NCBI GenBank assembly: GCA_958450365.1
Contig: CAUEEP010000743.1
Location: 1,790,001-1,854,000, forward strand
Reading direction: 5' to 3'
Source of the DNA: Mesorhabditis belari
Lineage: Eukaryota; Nematoda; Chromadorea; Rhabditida; Rhabditidae
Length of the DNA: 64,000 bases
Shown: piece after piece, positions 15,001-25,599 of the stretch
Position numbering within the stretch: position 1 is the stretch's first letter
Layout: every line of letters begins with the position of its first letter
Position numbers and translations under genes: made by a program
The notes under the pieces: generated by a model
Told to the model about the DNA's origin: nothing
Database searches by the model: none
Seen by the model: the letters and a program-made list of their open reading frames with translations, nothing else

Positions 15001-15454
15001 ATCCGAAAAAAGAAAAGTGCTGTACAAGAGTGCTGTACAAGAGCTTGTTTTTTTTTTTGCTATTTGCACAGGTGCCAAGTACAAGAGAATTTTTATACCC
15101 TAACAAAGGTTTAGTTTTCTTCCAAATGGTGAAATCTCTATTTAAAGACATTGTTTATAATCAAAAACTTATTTATAATCTGTTTTCCCTGTCACTCTTT
15201 TAGTTTGATGGGACAGTTCATCGAAAGATAAGACGATTGAGCAATTTGACCTCCAACTTCCTTTTATAAACAATTACTCTGAAGAACCCAAAAAAACAAA
15301 AAAAAAAAAAAAAACATAAGATTTTTCTTGGAATCTTCTTGAGATTTTCTTGAAATTTTTTTGAAAATTTACCTTCATCTCTAGAAAGAATTGGTTGTGG
15401 CTTTCGGTGATAGATCCCAGCAGCAAGGCGTGGAAATGGAGCGCCACTCTCCAT
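1..15454 (-). CDS. ten-1: Teneurin, long isoform (partial, 3' end outside window)
   Basis: This is a type II transmembrane adhesion protein with a role in cell contact, axon guidance and basement membrane. Reading on the minus strand, a proline-rich cytoplasmic part comes first (exons 15454-15373, 13261-13155, 13052-12992, 12532-12456, 12414-12321, 10198-10135), with splice phases that agree from exon to exon. Exon 7371-7274 encodes the membrane segment ([18 protein letters not shown]). About seven or eight EGF-like exons lie at 6490-4600, followed by the teneurin hallmark [20 protein letters not shown] at about 4640-4510. Beta-sandwich and NHL-like repeat exons lie at 4100-790, and the start of the YD region, containing [20 protein letters not shown], lies below 350. 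The toxin-like C-terminal end is not in the window. The start at 15454 is preceded at one base by TTTTCAG, so it may be trans-spliced or preceded by another exon. The introns carry several repeats. The family is certain; individual small exons are approximate. Confidence 0.93.
1461..1689. repeat. Palindromic foldback element in a ten-1 intron
   Basis: Two arms of about 90 bp face each other. CTTGACTAT and ATTCGATGCAGAATAAAATT at the left return in inverted form at the right, as does the inner block AAAATATAATATCCATGCAA. The spacer is about 45 bp. It looks like a MITE or foldback. No other copy was noticed in the window. Confidence 0.8.
2615..2812. repeat. TGTC/TGTCTATC simple repeat
   Basis: About 200 bp of imperfect tetranucleotide TGTC with scattered TATC and TAAC variants, lying in a ten-1 intron. 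Its open reading frames in several phases are a by-product of the repeat and not coding. Confidence 0.95.
4254..4327 (-). pseudogene. tRNA-like pseudogene in a ten-1 intron
   Basis: On the minus strand a box A-like GGATAGCTCAATAGTTAGAG and a box B-like GGGTTCAATCCCC are spaced as in a tRNA gene. The anticodon stem and acceptor stem do not pair well, so this looks like a decayed tRNA or tRNA-derived repeat. No anticodon can be assigned safely. Confidence 0.5.
5859..5930 (-). pseudogene. Degenerate second copy of the tRNA-Thr-like gene
   Basis: This is the left member of the tandem duplication. The D arm and box B (GGTTCAATTCC) are kept, but the anticodon stem reads CTGGT against GCGAG and the acceptor stem has several mismatches. 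The loop CTAGTAA is unchanged. It is probably inactive. Confidence 0.55.
6057..6128 (-). tRNA. tRNA-Thr (AGT)-like gene inside a ten-1 intron
   Basis: A 72-nt cloverleaf can be drawn. The acceptor ACAGGTG/CACTGGT pairs with one mismatch, the D arm starts GCTC, and the anticodon stem CTCGC/GCGAG is perfect around loop CTAGTAA, giving anticodon AGT. The T arm contains GGTTCGACTCC, a good box B. It is on the same strand as the host gene. It is the better-preserved member of a tandem pair; the mismatch and weak T-stem end leave open whether it is functional. Confidence 0.6.
7500..10130. other. Large ten-1 intron, mainly unique and repeat DNA
   Basis: Between the transmembrane exon (7371) and the exon at 10198 I see no coding exon. 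It holds a 25-bp tandem repeat (8691-8848), TATTGAAGTAC-type minisatellite blocks (about 9340-9470), and a second copy at about 9783-9830 of the sequence ending that block (ATTGAAGGTCTTTTTAGCCA). Confidence 0.6.
8691..8848. repeat. 25-bp tandem repeat
   Basis: About six copies of a 25-bp unit containing AAAGCTAGCTACTATTCTTT, with small differences between copies, inside the ten-1 intron. Confidence 0.85.
10270..10459 (-). CDS. ten-1: Alternative first exon of teneurin (short cytoplasmic isoform)
   Basis: A 63-codon open exon begins with ATG at 10459 ([20 protein letters not shown]) and ends at a GT donor in phase 1 (CAAG|GTTTAAC). The upstream long-isoform exon ending at 12321 also ends in phase 1, and the common next exon (10198-10135) needs exactly one carried base, so either exon can splice into it. 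No upstream acceptor fits this exon in frame. That makes it a first exon with its own promoter, rather than a cassette. From memory, C. elegans ten-1 also has two promoters giving long and short cytoplasmic tails. The isoform assignment is inferred from phase only. Confidence 0.7.
10633..11165. repeat. Tandem repeat of about 115 bp
   Basis: Four to five copies of a unit of about 115-120 bp (ATAAGCTACT...AGAATTTCATCTAGTATC...GAATCCAACTACTATC) stand head to tail in the ten-1 intron just upstream of the short-isoform exon. The copies are close enough to suggest recent expansion. Confidence 0.85.
12603..12987. repeat. Foldback element with a third, solo arm
   Basis: Arms of about 70 bp containing GGACAATGAAATATCATATT and GATCGTCACTTTCGCG face each other at 12766-12835 and 12915-12987. 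A third left-type arm lies at 12603-12650. The right end is a few bases from the GT donor of the ten-1 exon 13052-12992, in the intron. Confidence 0.8.
14167..14215. pseudogene. Copied fragment of a ten-1 exon-intron junction
   Basis: 49 bp here match 12384-12432 with a single difference (A to G). They include the first codons ([10 protein letters not shown]) of exon 12414-12321 and its acceptor plus upstream intron. The copy lies in a more upstream intron in the same orientation and has no donor, so it is not a usable exon. Confidence 0.8.
14644..14712. repeat. Hairpin
   Basis: CTATTAGGCAGCCGGGTAA at the left is matched inverted by TTACCCGGCTGCCTAATAG at the right, with a partial third copy (ATTAGGCAGCCGGCTAAC) in the loop. 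It is a small palindrome in a ten-1 intron. Confidence 0.8.
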
Positions 15455-15455
15455 T

Positions 15456-18400
15456 CTGAAAATTGAAAATTGAAAATTTCATTTAGAAGTTGAAAAATTT
15501 CCCTTAAACAACCTCGAAATCTGAATCTGAAGCTCATTGAGAAAATGCAAACATTGGCCATTACTGTTTTTAGTTGTCATTACGAATAACAAATGAAATT
15601 TGAGTGTTTTCTTTTGATTTTCTTTAGGCAAAGGAACCGGAAGTGAGCGAATAGCAGACTGATTGCATCTCAGCTAACGATGAGATACTAAGAAAATAAA
15701 ACAGAGAATGAAAGATAAAAAGAAAAAGATATGGCATTTGATGGACATGCCTGGAATCAGTGCTGTGTGTTCGTTTAGATGAGCTGGGAGAAGATGTGCT
15801 TTCGGAAGGAGATGATGATTTTATCGATTTTTCTCCAAAACGATCCCCACTGGTTGATGAAACTGCCGAATTTCGTTCTTCTGAAACAGAACTCTTTGCT
15901 AAATACTTTTAAAGATCTCGTTTATTGTTTTGATTTGATTACTTTGCTTGCGGCAAAAAAATGCGAGTATGAAAGTGATTTACGAAGGCATTGGACAAGA
16001 GAAAAAGGCAATTTATAAATAGAAAATGATCTAGATTTTGAAAAGGATTTAAGGATCTATAGAAAAAGCATAGGAATAGAAAAGGATTTAAGGATCTATA
16101 GAAAAAGCATAGAAATAGAAAATCAAGCGATGAGAAATGATGGAAAAGAATGGGTGTTGATCATTTGAAAAAGGGGCAATTGATTTTATTGGAAGAGGAG
16201 GACCCGGAGTGGGAGAAAGCGAGCCACAGAGAGACATCACTCTGACTCATTCATTCATTCATCCACGATCGTGCCCCTTTTTCCTAAGGAACACATGTGC
16301 TCACAGTCTCTTTGTCTGTCCGATAGCTTCAATCGTTTTGAAAAGTAACAGTTTTTACAATATGCTCCAGATGATCAAATTATGGAGAAGTTTAAAAGGA
16401 GACAAATAACCTCTGCAATGAAAAGAAGCTCTAAACATCGATCTAGATAAACTTTCTTTTCTTAAACTTAATTTCTAACAGTTAAGAAGAATTATGAAAA
16501 GCCTGGGAATCGCTCTCTAATCTCAATATTAAAAATAATAGCGGAATGAAGCAATCATTGATTCCTAGATTGCTAGATTGCTCGATTGTTAGGGTGGGAT
16601 TGTGTGAGCATTTGGCAATATGGAAAGAGGATGACCTTATAATTGGTGTCGGATGATCGCCTAGGTGTCCCAGGCAGCAGAGCAAATTATCTCATCTCTA
16701 TAGCTTTCCACCCGAAAATCAGTGCTCATTCAATCGTTTTCTTAGGGTTTTCGAATCAATTTTACCGGGTATTGTAGGGACATTCAATCAATTTTACCGG
16801 GTATTGTAGGGACATTCAATCAATTTTACCGGGTATTGTAGGGACATTCAATGTGTAGCCAAAGCGACGCGTGTTTTTGCTCAAAGAATCCACATTTGAG
16901 TCTAAACAGTTTTGATAAGAATTGTCATAGTCATCGTTTACCTCTTTGTATTTCCTTTGGCGAGTTGGTGGTACTTTTTGGGAGTTGATATCCATCTGGT
17001 GTCAAAATCGTCAACTCGACCTCGTTTTCGTACATTTTCTCTCCAACTTGGCGATCATTAACTGCACTTTGGCATTAGCTTTAAAGAGAAGGAGATTCGC
17101 AAATAGAAGATTTAAAAAAAGTGATTGATTTTTGACTGTGAAGCTCGAGAATTGTATTTTAGAAAGAGAATAAAGTATTCGGCTGAAAGGCTGAAAATAT
17201 TAATCCTTCTTGGTTGAACGGTAGTAGACACTGCACTGTTTTTACCTTAACTTTACTAAGGCAGACTTATCAGTTTAGTTTCTATTTTGTGATTGGTCAA
17301 AAAGAGGAAAAAATAGAACTGAGAATGACGAATGGAAAGGCAATGGTCATTCTGGATTTGTGGCCTAGAGAGGCTCAATGTGGCCAACTGACTTTACGCT
17401 CTCGTCTCATCCTCCTCGCTTTTGCCTCTCTTCGTGCGTTTTTCTCTACATTCTCTTGTCTCCACTCGTCGACACCGAGATTCCCCAATGATATAAAAAA
17501 AGGGAAGTGCTGAAGAATATAAACTGAACAATCAGCCACTTGTCCCTTTTCTCACAAATCACTACGAGTGGTGATCGGAAATTATTAGGCTGGAAAGAAA
17601 GTTTTCTTAAAAAGTTTGAATGGAATTTCTTAAAAATCAATCCACCAATTCAAGAACATTTTGTTCTATTATTTACAAGTCGACTCCAAGAAATTACTCT
17701 TTAAAAGATGAGTGCAACTTTCCCTTAAAATTTTAGAGATTTTTGATAAATGATTATTTTCTTAGCTTAAATTAGCTTAACTCACTTTTTGCACGAGAAA
17801 AACGATTTCTTATGAGATAAAGCTAGCATAAATGAGCAATACGCTTTATAATCTCTATTTTTGGCCGAAAATTTTTTAGAGAGAAGCTGTATTTCAAAAA
17901 ATCATTTTTTGATGTCATCTCCTTGGCACTGAGTGTTTGCTAAAATACCGTAAATACTGTAATAGCGGACAATGGTGATTAATCTTGAATCTAGCGCACT
18001 TTATTTCAGCTCCTGAATAAAGTATCTACCGTAAATACTGTAATAGTACCCCACCCCCATAATGACGGTGCGGAGTGTTGCGTAGTCTAGCTTTGAACGA
18101 GTTTTCCTCGACACTGTTTTATGCTACAATGCGCGCTTAGGTATCAAAAAATAGCCCCGAATTTCAGCTATTTTTTGATACCAAAGACGCATTTTTTGAA
18201 AGTACGGGCGCTTTGAAAAAAATGAAATACTAAAAAAGACACTGGGTACGAGGGGGGGGACTATTACAGTATTTACGGTATATATCAAAATTTGTTTTTT
18301 TAAAATCCTTTTGTGTCAGTGCAAAATTTGAACTTTTAGAAGATCGAGATAGTTAATAATAAGAGATAATAAGCATCGATAATTATAGGCTACTCTGTAA

Positions 18401-18715
18401 CCATCGTTGCTCTGCATTACTCGTGCACCAACATCAAACAAGTCAAAAATCAAATCGAACATCGATTTTTGAAAATTTTCAACAAAAAAAGCCTTTTCAC
18501 TTTTCATATTTGATTTTCTCAGAAAATGAAGAAAAGTTCTCGATTGAAGGGGCAAATGTGCAGGTGCAGCGGTACTGTGAAAAAGCGTTGGCGTAATGGA
18601 AATGTGAATATCTGATGAAGTGGAGCTCTCATTGCTCTCATTCACTCACGGATTTTACAAAAGTTTTCCTGTAACTTGAATCGATAATTTTTTTTTCATA
18701 TCAAATTGCTATCAA
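15456..18715. other. Intergenic region between ten-1 and the bHLH gene (divergent)
   Basis: This is the shared upstream region of two divergent genes. Two copies of a 33-bp block occur at 16027-16110, and three copies of a 32-33-bp unit (AATCAATTTTACCGGGTATT...) at about 16748-16852. An M1 foldback lies at 18027-18280, with a solo M1 end at 17945-17966. I see no convincing gene; the open frames here are short and lack protein-like composition. Confidence 0.6.
18027..18280. mobile_element. M1 foldback MITE, copy 1
   Basis: The ends TACCGTAAATACTGTAATAG and CTATTACAGTATTTACGGTA are perfect inverted repeats. The interior has a second palindrome around GGTATCAAAAAATAGC. Other copies lie at 39194-39461, 46041-46309 and 49315-49593. 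No coding capacity is present. Confidence 0.9.
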
Positions 18716-20552
18716 ATGCTTTCCACTTCGCCACTGCTTCCTCCTGGTGGTAAAGGATGTGTCGGAAGTCGTCCAGCGGCCGCATGGGAGAAAACTCCAC
18801 AGGTAAAAGAAACAGAAACCTTTAAACTATAGCTAAATTTGTTAAATGTGTTAAATTTATTGCAAAACTTTAAATTTAATCTCTTTTAGTTAGTCGCAAA
18901 GCGAAACGCTCGCGAACGCACCAGGGTACACACGGTAAATCAGGTAAAATTTCGAAATTCTAATCGAATTCACTTTTCTAAATCGAAATCTTTTTCCAAC
19001 ACAAGCCGGGTTGTTGATCTAAAAATTTTGATCAACTTTTTTCAAAGTTTTCAACAAACCATTGGTGGCTCCCATTCACCATCCATATCATCATCCCAAT
19101 CTGATGGCCGTGCAGCTTCTGGATCCGGAATCAATTCATTCTAAATGCTTGTATAGTACTCTAGTAGAAGCCTATAAGAGCGTCGCGTCTAAGCTTACAC
19201 TCAAAGAACCGCTCATATCTTGACACCAGTACGTTTGTTTCTGCGCGCTTAGGTATCAAATTAAAGTAGAAAGATAGGGGAATTTTTTGAGATATAACAC
19301 ATATTTTTAGCATTGAGCAGCGCTTAGAAAAAATAATTGAAAAGTGACAAAAAAAGCCGGTTGTTCATCATTTTTCAATTATTTTTTCCAAGTGCTGCTT
19401 AATGCTAAAAATATGTGTTATATCTCAAAAAGTTCTCCTATCTTTCTACTTTAATTTGATACCTAAGCGCACAGAAACATATCATCATCCCAATCTGATG
19501 GCCGTGCAGCTTCTGGGTCCAGAATCAATTCATTCTAAATGCTTGTATAGTACTCTAATAGAAGCCTATAAGCTTATAATTTCTAAACTAATTCAATTTG
19601 TTCAATTCAATCAAATTTTGTTTTCTATTTCGCAATATTGATTTCTAGGCTTTCCTGATTCTTAAATGTCATCTACCCTCACTTCGAGCTCACAATAAAC
19701 GAGTCTCAAAGCTGAAAATTCTCCGTGCCACCATAAAGTATATCAACACGCTTGCGGATTTGGTGAGGGTTTGTGAAATTTAAATATGACATAGAATTTA
19801 TAAATTTTTCACTTACAGACAGTTTCTGACTCGAGTCGAAATGATGAGATTGATAGGGTTGAAGCGAACGTTTTACTACGCTCGCACACTTCTCTACTTC
19901 GCTCAACGACACTTGCTGCTTTAAAATCGGATACAATCGTTAAAGAATCCGGTGAGCTTTCGTACAAGTTTTGCCAACAAAAAACCCTTTCAGCTCCAGC
20001 TATTCAATCGTCAGAGAGTGCTTTTCATCCATTGAATCCGCATCCAGGTATGGTTACCGAATTTCTTCGAATAGAAGACCGGGTAAAGTGTCGAGCAGTC
20101 TTTTCTGCATAAAAGCTTTCAATCAATGCAATAGAGCTGGAAAATGGCTCAAAAATCTGTTAGCTCATGTGGTATTTTTGAGTCATTTTCCACCTCCATA
20201 GCACTTGATTGAAAGCTTTTATGCAGAAAAGAAATTTTAAAAAGGGCTGCTACGCAGGAGTACGCGATCATACTCTTTACCCGGTCTTCTATTCGAAGAA
20301 ATACGGTAAATCAATATTCAATTTAGTCTTTGTAGAAGTCTAGCTCAAAATTCAATCTTGTAGAATAAATCTGTAAAGTAAAACTCTGAAACTTTACAGT
20401 AATCTCATCATAGGTGAAAATTTTCAGCTCCTCAACCCGCGATCACTCTATTGGACTATCACGGTTACATGTACCATCCACAAACGATGAGCGATGGCTC
20501 AATCTATGCCGCCCCAATCCCACTTTCCACTTACAGTTTCACGTCACGTTAA
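18716..20552 (+). CDS. bHLH transcription factor (HLH-6-like candidate)
   Basis: There are six exons: 18716-18802, 18890-18943, 19649-19762, 19819-19951, 19994-20047 and 20428-20552. All phases agree and the sum is 189 codons including stop, so 188 aa. Residues about 30-85 form a basic helix-loop-helix. The basic region is RNARERTRVHTVNQ, the loop is short, and helix 2 contains RVSKLKILRATIKYINTLADL split over the exon end. The E/R pattern of the basic region fits E-box DNA binding as a dimer. The tail is Ser/Pro-rich and ends in YSFTSR. My memory of C. elegans HLH-6 (pharyngeal gland factor) is the closest match, but I cannot confirm the orthology. Intron 2 contains a copied calnexin block and intron 5 an M2 foldback. 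It converges with calnexin, about 360 bp between stops. Confidence 0.88.
18990..19572. pseudogene. Calnexin exon fragments plus truncated MITE inserted in bHLH intron 2
   Basis: 18990-19478 matches 22312-22800 of the calnexin gene over 489 bp with only a few differences and no length change seen. It carries the first part of one calnexin exon (NPACVGK side), a 40-50 nt intron, the whole [17 protein letters not shown] exon and most of the foldback M3. 19479-19572 then repeats 22407-22500 a second time. The calnexin frame is antisense to the bHLH gene. Confidence 0.92.
20055..20308. mobile_element. M2 foldback MITE, copy 1
   Basis: It begins TACCGAATTTCTTCGAATAG and ends CTATTCGAAGAAATACGGTA, with inner arms around AAAGCTTTCAATCAA and AATGGCTCAAAAATC. 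It lies in intron 5 of the bHLH gene. This copy has lost part of the left arm compared with the copies at 52153 and 58430. Confidence 0.88.
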
Positions 20553-20909
20553 CTTCCACATTTTTCCATTAAAAATCTTATTTATTCAGCACAACAACAA
20601 CAAAAAAAGTTGCATCATTAACTTGAAAATGAAGATCTTTAACAATAATATACATTAATAGCAAATTAGATCAGTAAGAAAAAAAAATTGTTGAGACCAA
20701 AAAAAGATGATCTAATGCCGAGATTAGGGACTATAAATTAGCGGGATTAAGAATGCATGTAATAACTAAAGATTGAAGCTACCACAGCATGTATTGGCAC
20801 AACAGCAACAATAAAAAAATGTACCCACGACAAAATGAATGATTACTAAGAGCAAGATCTTGAAAGGAGAACAAAAATCCTAGACGAATTTGATAATTTG
20901 CGCTATAAT

Positions 20910-23900
20910 TTATTGATCTTTTCTTGGCTTGCGTTTGACGGCAGTGGTCTTTTCCTTTTGTGCAGCAGCGATATGCGACTCAGAATCGTTTGAAGAAGCT
21001 GGAGTTTCTTCAACTGCTTCCTCACGCTTCAACTCATCCTCTTCATAACCGACTTCCATGTCAGATCCGGAATCCTGAAAAGCATTAATACATTTATTCA
21101 ATATAAATGAAATTTTCAATATTCATATTCATATTCAGTATGACACAAACAAATCCACAATCCCTAAAGCCCCTATTGCCCTAAAGATGTTGCAGAGAAA
21201 ACCCCATGGGAAAAAGAGCCAAATTTTATAGCCGCTGGGATCGAACCAGTGACTTCCAGACTAGGATACAAGGCTCCTAACCAGTCGGCTATGGCGGTAA
21301 TAATCATGTAAAATTTCATTCAACTTTACAAGTAAAGCACAAAAGGTCTGTAAATCTGTCTGTAAATTTACAAAATCTGAAATTTTTAGACAAAAATGAA
21401 GTTGACGAAGGTTATTTCGATTCTTTACCTCCAAATCTCCATAGGTTTTCGCAACACCATGCGAATGGCTGCTACTTTGTGAATTTGTACGTGAGCGATC
21501 ATGTGATCCATTCTGAAACAAATTTCTGTCTTTTCGAACTTTATTTTCCCCAAACCTTTTCCTGATCTTCTTCATCTTCGATTTCTTCCTCAATCGGTCC
21601 ATCCTTGTTCCCTTTTTGTGTCTTTGCTAAGTTCTCATCATCATCTGGAACCAGCGCATCGGTTTTCTTTCTAAGGGCATCAGCTGAAGTGACCGGAGCT
21701 GAAGATTTTCGTCCAAAGCAGCACATTGCAATTCCTGAATTTTTCATTTCTTTTCCGTAATCTTTTGACAAACCAATGCCTGGGAGAATGACACAAAGAG
21801 CCAAGACAAGGAATAGCCATGGGCGCTCGTTAAATGTTGAAGACAAAGAATACCAGAAGCCTCCTCCATCACCCTGAAAAAATCCAATTTGATTGTTAAA
21901 TTTTCTTTTTCACTTTGCTTCTAGCGTATCTCTCAGCTTCTTGCTTTCGAATGGCGTATGTTTGTGCAGCAACTTCAGCCGCCAATTCTTCGCTGTCAGT
22001 CACAAGAATGTTGTCTAAAAAAAAGTTTCTATATAGCTATTCAGTTTTATTACCAAAAATAATTCTTTCGCTCATTGTCCATAACTCGATTCCAATTGCA
22101 GAGATGGGAGCTAATCCACCAAAAGGTGTCGGCAAAAAGTGGTGAGGATTCGGAATTTCCTGGGCAGTCCAAACTCCTTTGAAAGCAAGGTTTGCGACTT
22201 TAGGACGCCTCCATTTACCCTAGAAATTATTTTGAATCTTGCAAAATAGAAACTCAAATTACTTTGTATAAAGGATTTGGAATAGATGGTCGTTTCCATT
22301 CCCCACAACCACTTTTTCCAACACAAGCCGGGTTGTTGATCTAAAAAGTTTGATCAACTTTTTTCAAAGTTTTCAACAAACCATTGGTGGCTCCCATTCA
22401 CCATCCATATCATCATCCCAATCTGATGGCCGTGCAGCTTCTGGATCCGGAATCAATTCATTCTAAATGCTTGTATAATACTCTAATAGAAGCCTATAAG
22501 AGCGTCGCGTCTAAGCTTACACTCAAAGAACCGCTCATATCTTGACACCAGTACGTTTGTTTCTGCGCGCTTAGGTATCAAATTAAAGTAGAAAGATAGG
22601 GGAATTTTTTGAGATATAACACATATTTTTAGCATTGAGCAGCGCTTAGAAAAAATAATTGAAAAGTGACAAAAAAAGCCGGTTGTTCATCATTTTTCAA
22701 TTATTTTTTCCAAGTGCTGCTTAATGCTAAAAATATGTGTTATATCTCAAAAAGTTCTCCTATCTTTCTACTTTAATTTGATACCTAAGCGCACAGAAAC
22801 AAACGTACTGGTGTCAAGATATGAGCGGTTCTTTGAGTGTAAGCTTAGATTATGCGACGCTGGCGATTTAGAGTTCACGCATACCTCATCTTCAAGCCAA
22901 TCACTGGGTTTTGTAGCAGCTTCATTGAGGACTTCCTTTGGTTGACTTTCGTCCCAATCCTCTGGCTTTACAGCTGTTTCATCTGTAAAAAAAAATTTCA
23001 AAGCTTTTAAAGGATTGTGATAAACCATCGATCTCTGCTCGATCATCCCAATCTTCTGGCTTCTTATCTTCGGGATCAGCGATGATTTCTGGTGGAGTAA
23101 GCGATGGATTCACGTTCTAAAAAAAATATTTTTGTCTTATCACTATTTTTCCAAAGCTACCTTCAACAAATTCCCATAGAAAAGCGATCGTTCATCGACT
23201 TTCACTTCATAATCGCCAGACGATTTCACAACCAGCGTGTAGAGGTGTGTCTTGTGATCATCCCAATACGATGTTCCAATATTGTCCGGCTGTTTAGCAT
23301 GATATTCCTGGATTTTGAATTTTTCAAAAAACCTATACTTGGCCTTACATCAACAGATCCATTTTTCGGGTTGGTGTACTTGAAAATGAGATGCACTTTG
23401 CCGCTGGGGCCACATTTGTCTGGACCAAACATGATTGTGTATGGAGTTTTGTCCTAAAAATGATTTTACCTCTCAAGTTCAAGACAAATTTTCTACCTGA
23501 AAGTTTTCCAAGCTCTTTTCAGAGCCTTGACTAAGCAATTTCAAATATCCACCACCACATTCTTGACCTTCCTCAAACTGAGCCTCGTATCTGCAATTTG
23601 ATTTGTAAAAAGTAAACTTTAACTTGAAAACTGACTGTAAAACAAGCGGCTTTCCATCTTCAACAAATTCGAATGCTTTATCTAATTTTGCGGCAATAGC
23701 ATGATGACGAGCTTTATTGATAACGATGAGACCGTGATCGTCTTGAATTGAGACATCGCTTGGCGCACCGATCACCCATTGTCCATCGTATTTGCTGATT
23801 TCTGCATCGGCTTCGTCTTTCTTCGCTTTACTCGCAATCCATCGATCACCAATCTGAAAGGATTTTGCCTAAGAAAAACAAATCCCAACTCACCTTTTCA

Positions 23901-24120
23901 CTTGTCGGGAAATAGTCGAAGAAATATGGCTTAATCGATAGTGATGGTGTTATGAATGTTGCTGGAACAAAGGCTTCCTAAAAATTTCTTAAAGAAAATC
24001 TATTTTAGCATAATAAACCTTTTCCTCATCGGTACCCTTTTCAACACCCTCATTGTCTTCAGCAAAAGATCCAAATACAAGAATTTGTATTAGTAACAAG
24101 CCAATCCAACTTGGCCTCAT
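20910..24120 (-). CDS. cnx-1: Calnexin
   Basis: This is an ER membrane lectin-chaperone for monoglucosylated glycoproteins, dependent on calcium. The start at 24120 gives a signal peptide ([20 protein letters not shown]). The globular lectin domain follows, with [12 protein letters not shown] and the Cys-containing [17 protein letters not shown]. The P-domain repeats are [30 protein letters not shown] and [16 protein letters not shown], with partner repeats such as [20 protein letters not shown] membrane helix ([17 protein letters not shown]) at about 21800 is followed by an acidic cytosolic tail ending KRKPRKDQ. There are about 14 exons with canonical phases. The intron between the KPSDWLEDE and ELIPDPEAA exons holds foldback M3, and the last intron holds a tRNA-like sequence. 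Part of this gene has been copied into the neighbouring bHLH gene. Confidence 0.96.
21228..21292 (-). pseudogene. tRNA-like sequence in the last calnexin intron
   Basis: The minus strand has a box A-like TAGCCGACTGGTTAGGAG and a perfect box B-like GGTTCGATCCC, with 7-bp complementary ends ATAGCCG/CGGCTAT. The total of about 65 nt is short and no clean anticodon stem is seen, so it is called tRNA-derived and probably not functional. Confidence 0.45.
22501..22861. mobile_element. M3 foldback MITE in calnexin intron
   Basis: Near-perfect arms of about 165 bp run from AGCGTCGCGTCTAAGCTTAC to the inverted GTAAGCTTAGATTATGCGAC end, around a loop of about 28 bp. It makes up most of the 420-bp intron. 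A right-truncated copy is in bHLH intron 2 (19179-19478). Confidence 0.92.
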
Positions 24121-24707
24121 CTAAATTAAATTATATCACTTGAAATGATTATGAAATCGAAACAGAACAAGATGACATTGAGAGAGAGAAAAAGCTGATC
24201 ACATTGCAATGATAAAAGTACATCGCATAATCGGAGTAGGGGAGCGCTCATAGTAGCACGAAATTGTGAAGTATGGGGGAGAAGGAGGAAAAGAAGAGAA
24301 TGGTGGCGGAAGGGCACCCCTTTCCTCTTTTTCCTTTTCTTCCTTTTCCCTTCTTTTCCCCGCCTTTTCCTTTCTCTTTTCCATCCCGATTCGGTAGACG
24401 CTTTTCTCTCGCGACTACAAACTTCAGCACTCTCTCTCTCCGCTTGACAATCAATCCCATTCTCTTTCCCCGGGTTGAATAATGGCAGGTGCTAGCCCTC
24501 GTGTATAAATACTCGTGTACCTACTCGTGTATAAATACTTTTTGGAAGCATTAGCATAAAGGACTCAGACTTTCGGATTAAATGGGAAGCATCTTTAGGA
24601 AAAGTAGCTACAGGTACCGTAGCTGTACCTGTTCAGACTTTTGTGTGTTTGAGAAGAATACTGTATTCTATAAGACTGGCACTGTAGCTGAAACTGCTCT
24701 GATAAGT

Positions 24708-25288
24708 ACAGGGTGGCACAAAGTTTCTTGGACTGTTTGAGAATTAAGCCAACTAATGCATTTTTCTCAAAACTACCAATGGGTTCAAATCCAAGTATTT
24801 TTACCTTAGCAAATGCACTTGAATAACAAAATTTAAACGCATAAAATTTTTGAGTTACTGGTCTTTTAGGAAATCTTTGATCACAATTACCTCTGGGGAA
24901 AATAGAGACTAAATTTAAAAGAAAATCAAGTTTTGACAGAATCTGTTTTGACAATTTTCTAGAGCTAAGATTTGACTGCTGAACAAGCTTTAAATGAGAC
25001 CGATATCTCAAAAATAAAAGATTTTCAAGCAATTCTACAGAGAGTACTCGAAATTGACAAAATGACAAAAGTTCTGTGGTATCCTTGAAAGATCCTCAAA
25101 AAAACCATCTAGCGCTCAATTTTTGAGTTTTCTAAGGTAAAAATACTTGAATTTTATGAATCCAATGTTAGTTTTGCAAAATCTAGTGCAAAATCACAAA
25201 ATCACTGCAAAATCAGCAAAATCAATGCAAAATCTAGTGCAAAAAATGGCCACTCAAAAACAGTCCAAGGACTTTTGCGCCACTCTGT
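24708..25288. mobile_element. Tc1/mariner-like MITE
   Basis: The terminal inverted repeats of about 30 bp are CAGGGTGGCACAAAGTTTC at the left and the inverse of a GCGCCACTCTG end at the right. A second inner inverted pair contains AAGTATTTTTACCTTAG and its complement (about 24792 and 25132). No transposase is present. The end sequence resembles the CAGGGTGCGCCAAAAGTT end of the element at 46591. Confidence 0.75.
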
Positions 25289-25599
25289 TTGGGAAGGGTA
25301 CTGTAGCTGTTTATAAGTAGTGTCTTCCTCTCAAGAAATGAATTTCTAAAAAGCGCGCTTAAAAAAGGCTACCGTAACCCAGACAAAACAAATTACTTGT
25401 AACAACTTTGTCTTTGCAATTTTTATTTAAGAATCGTCTTTTTGTGTTTTCAAAAGTTTTTATCAATGATTTTATAAATTATGCGTTTTCCTGTTTAGTT
25501 TGATTAAATTTAGACCTATTGGGAACAATTTGGGAACAACAAATACATAGAATATGGTGTCTAGCTCACAGGCGACGGTATTTTTTCATTTAAGCTGCA

